Of a stretch of 11,487 nt of DNA, positions 6,088-11,487 are shown one piece after another (position 1 is the first letter of the stretch; every line of letters begins with the position of its first letter). Below the pieces are notes generated by a model, which saw only the letters and a program-made list of their open reading frames with translations, did no database searches and was not told the DNA's origin. The translations under genes were made by a program, and so were the position numbers. This DNA comes from Prevotella sp. CAG:1092. GTDB taxonomy: Bacteria; Bacteroidota; Bacteroidia; Bacteroidales; Bacteroidaceae. The stretch is from NCBI GenBank assembly GCA_000436915.1, contig HF994187.1, positions 1 through 11,487 of the forward strand, given 5' to 3'.

Positions 6088-6390
6088 ATGGCAAAAGAAT
6101 CAATGAAAGCTCGCGAGGTAAAGCGTGCGAAACTTGTTGCTCGTTACGCTGAAAAGCGCGCAGCTCTAAAGAAGATTATTGCTACTGCTCAGGATCCTGC
6201 TGAGGCTTACGAGGCTGCTCGTAAGCTTCAGGCAATCCCAAAGAACGCTAATCCAATACGTTTGCACAACCGTTGCAAGATCACTGGTCGTCCAAAAGGA
6301 TATATCCGCCAGTTCGGTCTCTCTCGTATTCAGTTCCGCGAGATGGCTTCAGCAGGTCTCATTCCTGGAGTAAAGAAAGCAAGCTGGTAA
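6088..6390 (+). CDS. rpsN: 30S ribosomal protein S14 (long, zinc-free form)
   Basis: A 100-residue protein starting MAKESMKAREVKRAKLVARY. The conserved end is NRCKITGRPKGYIRQFGLSR, then IQFREMASAGLIPGVKKASW. Only one cysteine is present, so it lacks the CxxC...CxxC zinc ribbon of the short form and belongs to the zinc-independent group of about 100 residues. S14 is in the head of the 30S subunit with S3 and S10. A weak purine-rich stretch (aaggaaaagaga, 6075-6086) precedes the ATG. After this gene comes the longest gap of the window, 57 bases, with a hairpin and T tract before rpsH. Confidence 0.96.
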   Translation: MAKESMKAREVKRAKLVARYAEKRAALKKIIATAQDPAEAYEAARKLQAIPKNANPIRLHNRCKITGRPKGYIRQFGLSRIQFREMASAGLIPGVKKASW

Positions 6391-6404
6391 TTTTTATTTT
6401 ATTT

Positions 6405-6447
6405 TTTAATATTGTCGGGGTAGTCCCGATTAATTAAACTTTTTTTT
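6405..6447 (+). terminator. Possible attenuator or weak intrinsic terminator before rpsH
   Basis: Within the 57-base rpsN/rpsH gap, tcggg (6415-6419) pairs with cccga (6425-6429) around a 5-base loop. An outer A/T stem is possible between tttaat (6405-6410) and attaaa (6433-6438), separated by a small internal loop. A run of eight T (6440-6447) follows directly and ends at the rpsH ATG. The shape resembles a rho-independent terminator, but the inner stem is short and downstream genes must be transcribed. Partial termination, an mRNA-level control site or chance in an AT-rich spacer are all possible. Confidence 0.35.
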
Positions 6448-6867
6448 ATGACAGATCCAATAGCAGATTATCTGACAAGACTCAGAAACGCAATCATGGC
6501 TCATCACCGTGTTGTTGAAGTTCCTGCGTCAAACTTGAAGAAAGAGATCACTAAGATTCTCTTTGACAAGGGTTACATCTTGAATTACAAGTTCCTCGAG
6601 GATGGTCCTCAGGGTACTATCAAGGTTGCTCTTAAGTACAACCCTGCTACTAAGCAGAACGCCATCAAGGGCTTGAAGCGTGTTTCTACACCAGGTCTCC
6701 GTAAGTATACTGGTTACAAGGACATGCCACGTGTTATCAACGGACTTGGTATAGCAATTATATCTACGTCTCAAGGTGTAATGACAGACAAGGAAGCCGC
6801 TTCTCTTAAGATTGGTTGCGTAAGTATACCGGTTACAAGGACATGCCAAGAGTTATTAACGGATTAG
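6448..6867 (+). CDS. rpsH: 30S ribosomal protein S8, 3' part disrupted
   Basis: Residues 1-123 are normal S8: MTDPIADYLTRLRNAIMAHH, VEVPASNLKKEITKILFDKG, LKRVSTPGLRKYTGYKDMPR and GLGIAIISTSQGVMTDKEA. After KIG (ending 6816) the sequence jumps back to the codons for RKYTGYKDMP in a different frame. The product therefore ends in 16 unrelated residues, CVSIPVTRTCQELLTD, at 139. The usual S8 end GGEVLCYVY or similar is missing. Removing the 119-base period gives only 125 residues, still lacking that end. S8 binds helix 21 of 16S rRNA and in E. coli represses the spc operon. The ATG at 6448 directly follows a T8 tract. Confidence 0.92.
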   Translation: MTDPIADYLTRLRNAIMAHHRVVEVPASNLKKEITKILFDKGYILNYKFLEDGPQGTIKVALKYNPATKQNAIKGLKRVSTPGLRKYTGYKDMPRVINGLGIAIISTSQGVMTDKEAASLKIGCVSIPVTRTCQELLTD

Positions 6868-6935
6868 GTATTGCAATCTTATCTACATCCAAAGGTGTAA
6901 TGACAGACAAAGAAGCTTCTGATCTTAAGATCGGT
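6700..6935 (+). repeat. Diverged 119-bp tandem duplication within rpsH
   Basis: The part coding RKYTGYKDMPRVINGLGIAI through KIG appears at 6700-6816 and again at 6819-6935, with an offset of 119. The two versions differ at roughly one base in eight, mostly silent, and at a few residues (IISTSQ against ILSTSK; AASL against ASDL). The longest exact words shared are aaggtgtaatgacagacaa (6773-6791 and 6892-6910) and ggttacaaggacatgcca. The pattern is that of two strain alleles placed end to end. Confidence 0.88.
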
Positions 6936-6944
6936 GGGATTTGA
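6819..6944 (+). pseudogene. rpsH: Second, truncated copy of the S8 C-terminal region
   Basis: Codons from 6819 read RKYTGYKDMPRVINGLGIAI, then LSTSKGVMTDKEASDLKIGG and a final isoleucine before TGA at 6942-6944. The conserved S8 end (GEVLCYV-aromatic) is absent: after ggtgg (6933-6937) the sequence passes straight into gatttgaat, which looks like the spacer before rplF. About 24 bases of coding sequence seem to be lost there. It has no start codon of its own. Confidence 0.85.
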
Positions 6945-6946
6945 AT

Positions 6947-7519
6947 ATGTCAAGAATAGGTAAATTGCCAATTAGTGTACCAGCTGGAGTTACAGTTAAC
7001 TTCGATGCTAATACAAACGTTGTAAATGTTAAGGGTCCTAAGGGTGAACTTTCACAGTGGATTGACCCTTCTATCAAGTTCAACCTCAATGACGGTCAGA
7101 TAACATTCGAGATCGACGAGAACAGCCCTGTTAATGTAAAGCAGAAGCAGGCTTTCCATGGTCTTTACCGTTCGCTTGTTCACAACATGGTTGTTGGCGT
7201 TAGCGAGGGTTACAAGAAGGAAATGGAGCTCGTAGGTGTTGGTTACCGTGTTTCAAATCAGGGTAACCTCATAGAGTTCTCTCTTGGTTATACTCACCCA
7301 ATCTTCTTGGAATTGCCTAAGGAGGTTAAGGTTGAGACAAAGTCTGAGAGAAACCAGAATCCTCAGATCACTCTCGAGTCTTGCGATAAGCAGTTGATTG
7401 GACTCATCTGTGCTAAAATTCGTTCTTTCCGTATGCCTGAGCCTTACAAGGGTAAGGGTATCCTGTTCAAGGGTGAGGTCATCCGCAGAAAGTCTGGTAA
7501 GTCAGCTTCAGCTAAATAA
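6947..7519 (+). CDS. rplF: 50S ribosomal protein L6
   Basis: From the ATG at 6947 the product is 190 residues starting MSRIGKLPISVPAGVTVNFD, the family start. The in-frame TTG at 6941 would add two residues (MN) and was not used. The two L6 repeats are seen as VNVKGPKGELSQ with HGLYRSLVHNMVVGVSEGYK, then MELVGVGYRVSNQGNLIEFS with PQITLESCDKQLIGLICAKI. The end RMPEPYKGKGILFKGEVIRR is the conserved L6 signature. L6 binds the sarcin-ricin loop region near the factor-binding site. It follows the damaged rpsH by 2 bases and is itself intact. Confidence 0.96.
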   Translation: MSRIGKLPISVPAGVTVNFDANTNVVNVKGPKGELSQWIDPSIKFNLNDGQITFEIDENSPVNVKQKQAFHGLYRSLVHNMVVGVSEGYKKEMELVGVGYRVSNQGNLIEFSLGYTHPIFLELPKEVKVETKSERNQNPQITLESCDKQLIGLICAKIRSFRMPEPYKGKGILFKGEVIRRKSGKSASAK

Positions 7520-7539
7520 TTTTAATTAAGATTACAATT

Positions 7540-7884
7540 ATGGCATTTAATAAAATAGAAAGACGAATTAAGATAAAGTTCCGCATCCGTAAAAAGGTCG
7601 TTGGAACTGCAGAGCGTCCACGTCTCAGCGTTTTCCGCTCTAACAAGCAGATTTACGCTCAGGTTATCAACGATAAGGCAGGTGTTACTCTCGCTGCTGC
7701 TTCTTCACTCGGTTTTGAAAAGATGAACAAGACAGAGCAGGCTAAGAAGGTTGGTCTTCTTTTGGCTGAAAAGGCTAAGGCTGCTGGTGTCGAGTCTGTT
7801 GTTTTCGACCGTAATGGTTATCTTTATCACGGTCGTGTACAGTCACTTGCTGACGGTGCACGCGAAGGTGGACTTAATTTCTAA
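7540..7884 (+). CDS. rplR: 50S ribosomal protein L18
   Basis: The 114-residue product has a basic N-terminus (KIERRIKIKFRIRKKV) and the L18 core GTAERPRLSVFRSNKQIYAQ. The C-terminal signature is VVFDRNGYLYHGRVQSLADG, then AREGGLNF. L18 binds 5S rRNA together with L5 and helps to deliver it to the central protuberance. The length is as usual for Bacteroidota. It lies 20 bases after rplF and 9 bases before rpsE, as in spc operons generally. The frame is intact. Confidence 0.96.
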   Translation: MAFNKIERRIKIKFRIRKKVVGTAERPRLSVFRSNKQIYAQVINDKAGVTLAAASSLGFEKMNKTEQAKKVGLLLAEKAKAAGVESVVFDRNGYLYHGRVQSLADGAREGGLNF

Positions 7885-7893
7885 TAAACGATT

Positions 7894-8406
7894 ATGGCAA
7901 TGAATAAAGTTAAAGTAAATAGTGACGCTGAATTGAAAGATCGCTTGGTAGCCATCAACCGTGTAACTAAGGTTACAAAGGGTGGTCGTACTTTCACATT
8001 CGCTGCTATCGTCGTTGTAGGTGACGGTAACGGTGTTATCGGCTACGGTCTTGGTAAGGCAGGTGAAGTTACAGCTGCTATCGCCAAGGGTACCGAGGCT
8101 GCTAAGAAGAACCTCGTTAAGGTTCCTGTTCTCAAGGGTACTGTTCCTCATGAAGTAGAGGCTACTTTCAGTGGTGCTCAGGTACTTCTCAAGCCTGCTG
8201 CTGCCGGTACTGGTCTTAAGGCCGGTGGTGCTATGCGTGCGGTTCTTGAGAGTGTAGGTGTTAAGGATGTGATCGCTAAGTCTAAGGGCTCATCAAACGC
8301 TCACAACCTTGTTAAGGCTACCATTAAGGCTTTGGCTCAGATGCGTGACGCATACACTATCGCTGGTGAGCGTGGTGTAAGCATGGATAAAGTGTTTAAC
8401 GGATAA
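7894..8406 (+). CDS. rpsE: 30S ribosomal protein S5
   Basis: A 170-residue protein whose double-stranded RNA-binding-like N-domain carries LKDRLVAINRVTKVTKGGRT and FAAIVVVGDGNGVIGYGLGK. The C-domain holds KGTVPHEVEATFSGAQVLLK, GTGLKAGGAMRAVLESVGVK and KSKGSSNAHNLVKATIKAL. S5 lies at the mRNA entry channel and affects decoding accuracy; the loop bearing VTKGGR is the spectinomycin-linked region and looks ordinary. Two ATGs are possible, 7894 and 7900 (MAM and M); the first was taken, giving the family's usual length. rpmD starts 15 bases downstream. Confidence 0.96.
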   Translation: MAMNKVKVNSDAELKDRLVAINRVTKVTKGGRTFTFAAIVVVGDGNGVIGYGLGKAGEVTAAIAKGTEAAKKNLVKVPVLKGTVPHEVEATFSGAQVLLKPAAAGTGLKAGGAMRAVLESVGVKDVIAKSKGSSNAHNLVKATIKALAQMRDAYTIAGERGVSMDKVFNG

Positions 8407-8408
8407 TT

Positions 8409-8413
8409 GGAGG
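8409..8413 (+). promoter_or_regulatory. Shine-Dalgarno site of rpmD
   Basis: GGAGG lies 8 bases ahead of the ATG at 8422 and is the clearest ribosome-binding site in the window. It supports the ATG as the start of L30 over the TTG at 8407, from which the site would be inside the coding region. Most other genes here have AT-rich upstream bases without such a motif, which is common in Bacteroidota. Confidence 0.75.
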
Positions 8414-8421
8414 TTTATACA

Positions 8422-8598
8422 ATGGCAACAATAAAAATCAAGCAGATTAAGAGCAAGATTGGAGCTCCTATCGATCAGAAGCGTACTCTCGTGGCGCTCG
8501 GTCTTAAGAAGATTTCTCAGGTTGTTGAGGTTGAGGATACTCCAAGCACACGTGGCATGATCCGTAAGGTTCACCATTTGGTTACAGTAGTTGAATAA
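8422..8598 (+). CDS. rpmD: 50S ribosomal protein L30
   Basis: From the ATG at 8422 the product is 58 residues, MATIKIKQIKSKIGAPIDQK, then RTLVALGLKKISQVVEVEDT and MIRKVHHLVTVVE. This is the complete small L30, with its three-strand, two-helix fold that binds 23S rRNA domain II near 5S rRNA. A longer reading from the TTG at 8407 adds five residues, but GGAGG at 8409-8413 and the family length favour the ATG. It lies between rpsE and rplO as expected. Confidence 0.94.
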   Translation: MATIKIKQIKSKIGAPIDQKRTLVALGLKKISQVVEVEDTPSTRGMIRKVHHLVTVVE

Positions 8599-8620
8599 TT
8601 AACAAGTAAATTCAGAAATT

Positions 8621-9067
8621 ATGAAATTAAGTAATTTGAAACCAGCTGCTGGCTCAACACACTCTACACGTCGTATCGGTCGTGGTACAGGTTCTGGACT
8701 CGGTGGTACTTCTACCCGTGGTCACAAGGGTGCTAAGGCACGCTCTGGTTATAAGAGAAAGATAGGTTTCGAAGGTGGTCAGATGCCTTTGCAGCGTCGT
8801 ATTCCAAAGGGTGGTTTCAAGAACATCAACCACAAGGAATATACTCCTGTTAACTTGTCTACTCTTCAGGCTCTCGCAGAGGCTAAGGGATATGCAAAGA
8901 TTGGCTTGGCTGAGCTCGTAGCTGCTGGCATCGCTAACAGCAAGGCTCTCGTTAAGATTCTTGGTAACGGTCAGTTGACAACTAAGATCGACGTTGAAGC
9001 TAATGCATTCTCTAAGACTGCTGAAGAGGCTATTAAAGCATTGGGTGGTAACACAACTATTATCTAA
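8621..9067 (+). CDS. rplO: 50S ribosomal protein L15
   Basis: The 148-residue product starts MKLSNLKPAAGSTHSTRRIG. It has the long Gly/Arg-rich extended arm RGTGSGLGGTSTRGHKGAKA and RSGYKRKIGFEGGQMPLQRR, then IPKGGFKNINHKEYTPVNL. The second half is the globular domain with LVAAGIANSKALVKILGNGQ. L15 is a late large-subunit assembly protein whose arm threads through 23S rRNA. Its position directly before secY (3-base gap) is the classical arrangement that couples ribosome and translocon production. Confidence 0.97.
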   Translation: MKLSNLKPAAGSTHSTRRIGRGTGSGLGGTSTRGHKGAKARSGYKRKIGFEGGQMPLQRRIPKGGFKNINHKEYTPVNLSTLQALAEAKGYAKIGLAELVAAGIANSKALVKILGNGQLTTKIDVEANAFSKTAEEAIKALGGNTTII

Positions 9068-9070
9068 GTA

Positions 9071-10408
9071 ATGAAAAAATTCATTGAGATACTAAAGAAC
9101 TGTTGGAAGGTTGAGGATTTGCGTCAGCGACTCCTCATCACCTTCCTGTTTACGGCTATATATCGTTTCGGCTCTTTTGTTGTCCTTCCGGGCATCAATC
9201 CTGCCATGTTGGAAAAACTACAGTCGCAAACCTCTGGCGGCCTTATGTCGCTTTTGGACATGTTCTCTGGTGGTGCATTTTCCAATGCGTCAATATTCGC
9301 GCTTGGTATTATGCCTTACATCTCAGCTTCCATCGTAATGCAGCTTCTTGCCGTTGCTGTTCCTTATTTCCAAAAGATGCAGCGCGAAGGTGAGAGTGGA
9401 AGAAAGAAAATTAGCTGGTATACTCGCGCCTTGACAGTAGGTATTCTTCTGTTCCAGGCTCCAAGTTACCTCATAAACCTGAAGCTCCAGGCCTCACAGG
9501 CTTTGGCTTCAGGAATTTCATGGACAGTCTTTATGTTCCCAGCCACTTTCATTCTTGCAGCAGGTAGCATGTTCATCCTTTGGCTTGGTGAGCGTATCAC
9601 TGATAAGGGTGTAGGAAATGGAATTTCAATGATTATTATGATTGGTATCATCGCTCGTCTTCCACAGGCTTTTGCTCAGGAATTCGGTTCGCGTTTGAAC
9701 GCTATTTCTGGTGGTGGTATCATCATGTTCATTGCAGAAATTCTTATCCTCTACGCTGTCGTTTGCGCTTCTATCATGCTCGTACAAGGTGTACGTAAGG
9801 TACCTGTTCAATACGCTAAGCGTCTTGTAGGAAACAAACAGTACGGTGGGGCTCGTCAGTACATACCTTTGAAGCTCTTCGCTGCTAACGTAATGCCTAT
9901 CATCTTCGCTCAGGCTTTGATGTTTATTCCTTTGGCTTTCGTTCGTTATCAGAGTGATAATACTTCTTGGGTTGTTCAGTCTCTCCTTGACAACCGTAGC
10001 TTGTTGTACAATTGCATTTATGTTGTACTCATCATCGCTTTCACATATTTCTATACAGCTATCACTTTGAATCCAACACAGATGGCTGAAGATATGAAGC
10101 GTAACAACGGTTTCATTCCTGGTATCAAGCCAGGTAAGGACACTGCCGAGTATATTGATACCATTATGACTAGAATCACATTCCCTGGCTCTTTGTTCAT
10201 AGCTTTCATTGCTGTGATGCCAGCGCTTGCTGGACTCCTTAATGTTCAGCAGGGATTCTCACAGTTCTTCGGTGGTACATCGCTGCTCATTCTTGTAGGT
10301 GTTGTTATCGACACTCTACAACAGATTGAAAGTCATCTGCTAATGCGTCATTATGACGGACTTCTCAATTCTGGTCACACTCGTGGTGGTGCTGTTTCGG
10401 CATATTAA
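9071..10408 (+). CDS. secY: Protein translocase subunit SecY
   Basis: The 445-residue membrane protein forms the protein-conducting channel with SecE and SecG, exporting proteins from SecA or from ribosomes. About ten hydrophobic segments can be seen, the first near residues 20-40 and the last near 400-415. The plug-region stretch LLDMFSGGAF lies at 61-70, GIMPYISASIVMQLL at 79-93, and GERITDKGVGNGIS at 173-186. The cytosolic loop VRKVPVQYAKRLVGNKQYGG (241-260) contacts SecA and the ribosome. NPTQMAEDMKRNNGFIPGIK (334-353) and a C-terminal TLQQIESHLLMRHYDG complete the signature. The frame is intact. map follows after 14 bases. Confidence 0.97.
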   Translation: MKKFIEILKNCWKVEDLRQRLLITFLFTAIYRFGSFVVLPGINPAMLEKLQSQTSGGLMSLLDMFSGGAFSNASIFALGIMPYISASIVMQLLAVAVPYFQKMQREGESGRKKISWYTRALTVGILLFQAPSYLINLKLQASQALASGISWTVFMFPATFILAAGSMFILWLGERITDKGVGNGISMIIMIGIIARLPQAFAQEFGSRLNAISGGGIIMFIAEILILYAVVCASIMLVQGVRKVPVQYAKRLVGNKQYGGARQYIPLKLFAANVMPIIFAQALMFIPLAFVRYQSDNTSWVVQSLLDNRSLLYNCIYVVLIIAFTYFYTAITLNPTQMAEDMKRNNGFIPGIKPGKDTAEYIDTIMTRITFPGSLFIAFIAVMPALAGLLNVQQGFSQFFGGTSLLILVGVVIDTLQQIESHLLMRHYDGLLNSGHTRGGAVSAY

Positions 10409-10422
10409 TTTGGTCTGAAGAA

Positions 10423-11217
10423 ATGAACATATTTCTAAAGACGGAAGATGAAATCGCCAAGATGCGTAGAGCTAACCAACTTGTTGGTGCTACTCTTGCA
10501 GAATTGGCTAAGCATATAAAACCTGGAGTAACGACCCTTCAACTGGATACTATAGCAGAGGAGTTCATACGTGATCATGGAGCAATTCCAACGTTCAAGA
10601 ATTTCCCTAATCCAATTGGAGGGTCTTTCCCCGCAAGTATATGCACATCTATTAATGCTATTGTTGTGCATGGAATACCAAGCGATAAGGTTGTCTTGAA
10701 GGATGGTGACATCATATCTATTGATTGTGGAACTCTTCTTGATGGCTATAATGGTGACAGTTGTTACACATTCTGTGTTGGTGACGTTGCTCCAGAGGTA
10801 AGACAACTCCTCAAGGTTACTAAGGAGTCTCTTTATAAAGGCATTGAAAAGGCAGTCGCAGGAAATCATGTTGGCGACATTGGTGAAGCCGTTCAAACAT
10901 ATTGCGAATCGTTTGGCTATGGAGTGGTTAGAGAATTAACAGGTCATGGCATCGGTCGCGAAATGCATGAAGATCCAGCAATACCCAACTATGGTAAACG
11001 TGGACAAGGTGCCTTCTTGAAAGAAGGAATGTGTATAGCCATTGAACCAATGATTACCCTTGGCGACCGTCAAATATGGATGCTTCCAGATAAATGGAGC
11101 ATCATAACAAGAGACTTAAAGCCTGCCGCCCATTTCGAACATACAATAGCTATTCGAAAGGGTAAAGCTGAGATTTTATCTACGTTTGAGGAAATTGAAC
11201 ATTTAGAACAACAATAA
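10423..11217 (+). CDS. map: Methionine aminopeptidase, type I
   Basis: The 264-residue enzyme removes the initiator methionine from new proteins in the cytosol. All expected metal ligands of the pita-bread fold are visible: D101 and D112 (SIDCGTLLDGYNGDSCYTF), H175 (LTGHGIGREMHEDP), E208 (AIEPMITLG) and E239 (AAHFEHTIAI). The assisting histidines H83 (VVHGIP) and H182 also align. It has no N-terminal zinc-finger extension, so it is the short bacterial class. Compared with the ribosomal genes it uses more ATA, AGA and other less favoured codons, suggesting lower expression despite sharing the operon. In this phylum map and infA commonly follow secY. infA starts 3 bases after the stop. Confidence 0.96.
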   Translation: MNIFLKTEDEIAKMRRANQLVGATLAELAKHIKPGVTTLQLDTIAEEFIRDHGAIPTFKNFPNPIGGSFPASICTSINAIVVHGIPSDKVVLKDGDIISIDCGTLLDGYNGDSCYTFCVGDVAPEVRQLLKVTKESLYKGIEKAVAGNHVGDIGEAVQTYCESFGYGVVRELTGHGIGREMHEDPAIPNYGKRGQGAFLKEGMCIAIEPMITLGDRQIWMLPDKWSIITRDLKPAAHFEHTIAIRKGKAEILSTFEEIEHLEQQ

Positions 11218-11220
11218 TTT

Positions 11221-11439
11221 ATGGCAAAACAATCCGCAATAGAACAAGATGGCACTATCGTAGAGTCTCTCTCAAATGCCATGTTCCGAGTAGAACTTGA
11301 GAATGGCGTTCAAATCATTGCCCACATTTCCGGTAAGATGAGAATGCACTACATCAAAATTCTTCCTGGCGACAAGGTAAAGGTAGAGATGAGTCCTTAC
11401 GATTTGACCAAAGGCAGAATCGTATTTAGATACAAATAA
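11221..11439 (+). CDS. infA: Translation initiation factor IF-1
   Basis: This 72-residue protein is the standard size for IF-1. It reads MAKQSAIEQDGTIVESLSNA, MFRVELENGVQIIAHISGKM and RMHYIKILPGDKVKVEMSPY, and ends DLTKGRIVFRYK, an OB-fold throughout. IF-1 binds the A site of the 30S subunit during initiation and helps IF-2 and IF-3 to select the start codon. It sits between map and rpmJ, the usual link from the spc part to the alpha part of the combined operon, and carries no visible defect. Confidence 0.97.
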   Translation: MAKQSAIEQDGTIVESLSNAMFRVELENGVQIIAHISGKMRMHYIKILPGDKVKVEMSPYDLTKGRIVFRYK

Positions 11440-11452
11440 CATCATATAAATT

Positions 11453-11487
11453 ATGAAGACAAGAGCATCATTAAAGAAGCGCACACC
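11453..11487 (+). CDS. rpmJ: 50S ribosomal protein L36, first codons only (3' end outside window)
   Basis: The window ends 35 bases into this gene. The visible residues, MKTRASLKKRTP, match the start of L36 in Bacteroidota (MKVRASLKKRTP), and position directly after infA fits. L36 is a tiny zinc-ribbon protein of the large subunit, but the cysteines that would bind zinc lie beyond the window, so the zinc-binding or zinc-free class cannot be judged. rpsM (S13) would be expected next. Confidence 0.85.
   Translation, partial: MKTRASLKKRT

Noticed and set aside
6391..6447. Bacteroidota promoter (TTTG ... TAnnTTTG) in the rpsN-rpsH gap
   Set aside because: The nearest match, taatattg at 6407-6414, misses one core base and has no convincing upstream TTTG at the right distance in this T-rich stretch.
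6941..6946. TTG start for rplF, adding two residues
   Set aside because: L6 proteins begin MSRIGKLP; the ATG at 6947 fits exactly.
1..11487. CRISPR array, tRNA or rRNA gene, defence or other unknown system
   Set aside because: The whole window is accounted for by ribosomal, secretion and translation genes; no regularly spaced repeats, cloverleaf sequence or unfamiliar gene was seen.

Overview
This window is a housekeeping ribosomal-protein operon, equivalent to the S10 and spc operons joined and running into the start of the alpha-type genes. Every gene is on the + strand. The order is rplC(partial)-rplD-rplW-rplB-rpsS-rplV-rpsC-rplP-rpmC-rpsQ-rplN-rplX-rplE-rpsN-rpsH-rplF-rplR-rpsE-rpmD-rplO-secY-map-infA-rpmJ(partial). 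The protein sequences point to Bacteroidota, most likely a Prevotella-like gut or oral anaerobe. Clues are the Asn/Arg-rich tail of S3, the S17 start METRNLRK, the L14 end APEVL, the zinc-free long S14, map and infA directly after secY with no adk, and the AT-rich start regions with few strong Shine-Dalgarno sites. The genus is inferred from remembered family sequences, not from a search.

Layout: bases 1-2531 hold L3 (end), L4, L23, L2 and S19. Bases 2532-4714 hold L22, S3, L16, L29 and S17. Bases 4715-6390 hold L14, L24, L5 and S14. Bases 6391-9067 hold S8, L6, L18, S5, L30 and L15. Bases 9071-11487 hold SecY, methionine aminopeptidase, IF-1 and the first codons of L36. Genes are separated by 2-31 bases or overlap as TAATG (rplC/rplD, rplX/rplE). 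The one longer gap is 57 bases before rpsH, and it contains a hairpin followed by a T tract. No promoter could be identified. The genes make both ribosomal subunits, the translocon channel for nascent membrane proteins, the enzyme that trims their initiator methionine, and an initiation factor.

The striking feature is damage. Four places (rplB, the rpsC/rplP junction, rplN and rpsH) carry a short backward jump in which part of the gene is read again in a slightly different version. Each loop begins and ends on an exactly repeated word (20, 40, 19 and 19 bases; offsets 246, 96, 109 and 119). Removing one period restores a 275-residue L2 and a 121-residue L14, which are the normal lengths. The rpsC tail also has a one-base frameshift, and rpsH lacks its conserved C-terminal end. 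These genes are essential and normally single-copy, and the copies differ from one another like alleles of related strains. The simplest reading is a contig assembled from mixed strains with local mis-joins, not biology. I see no undescribed biological system here.
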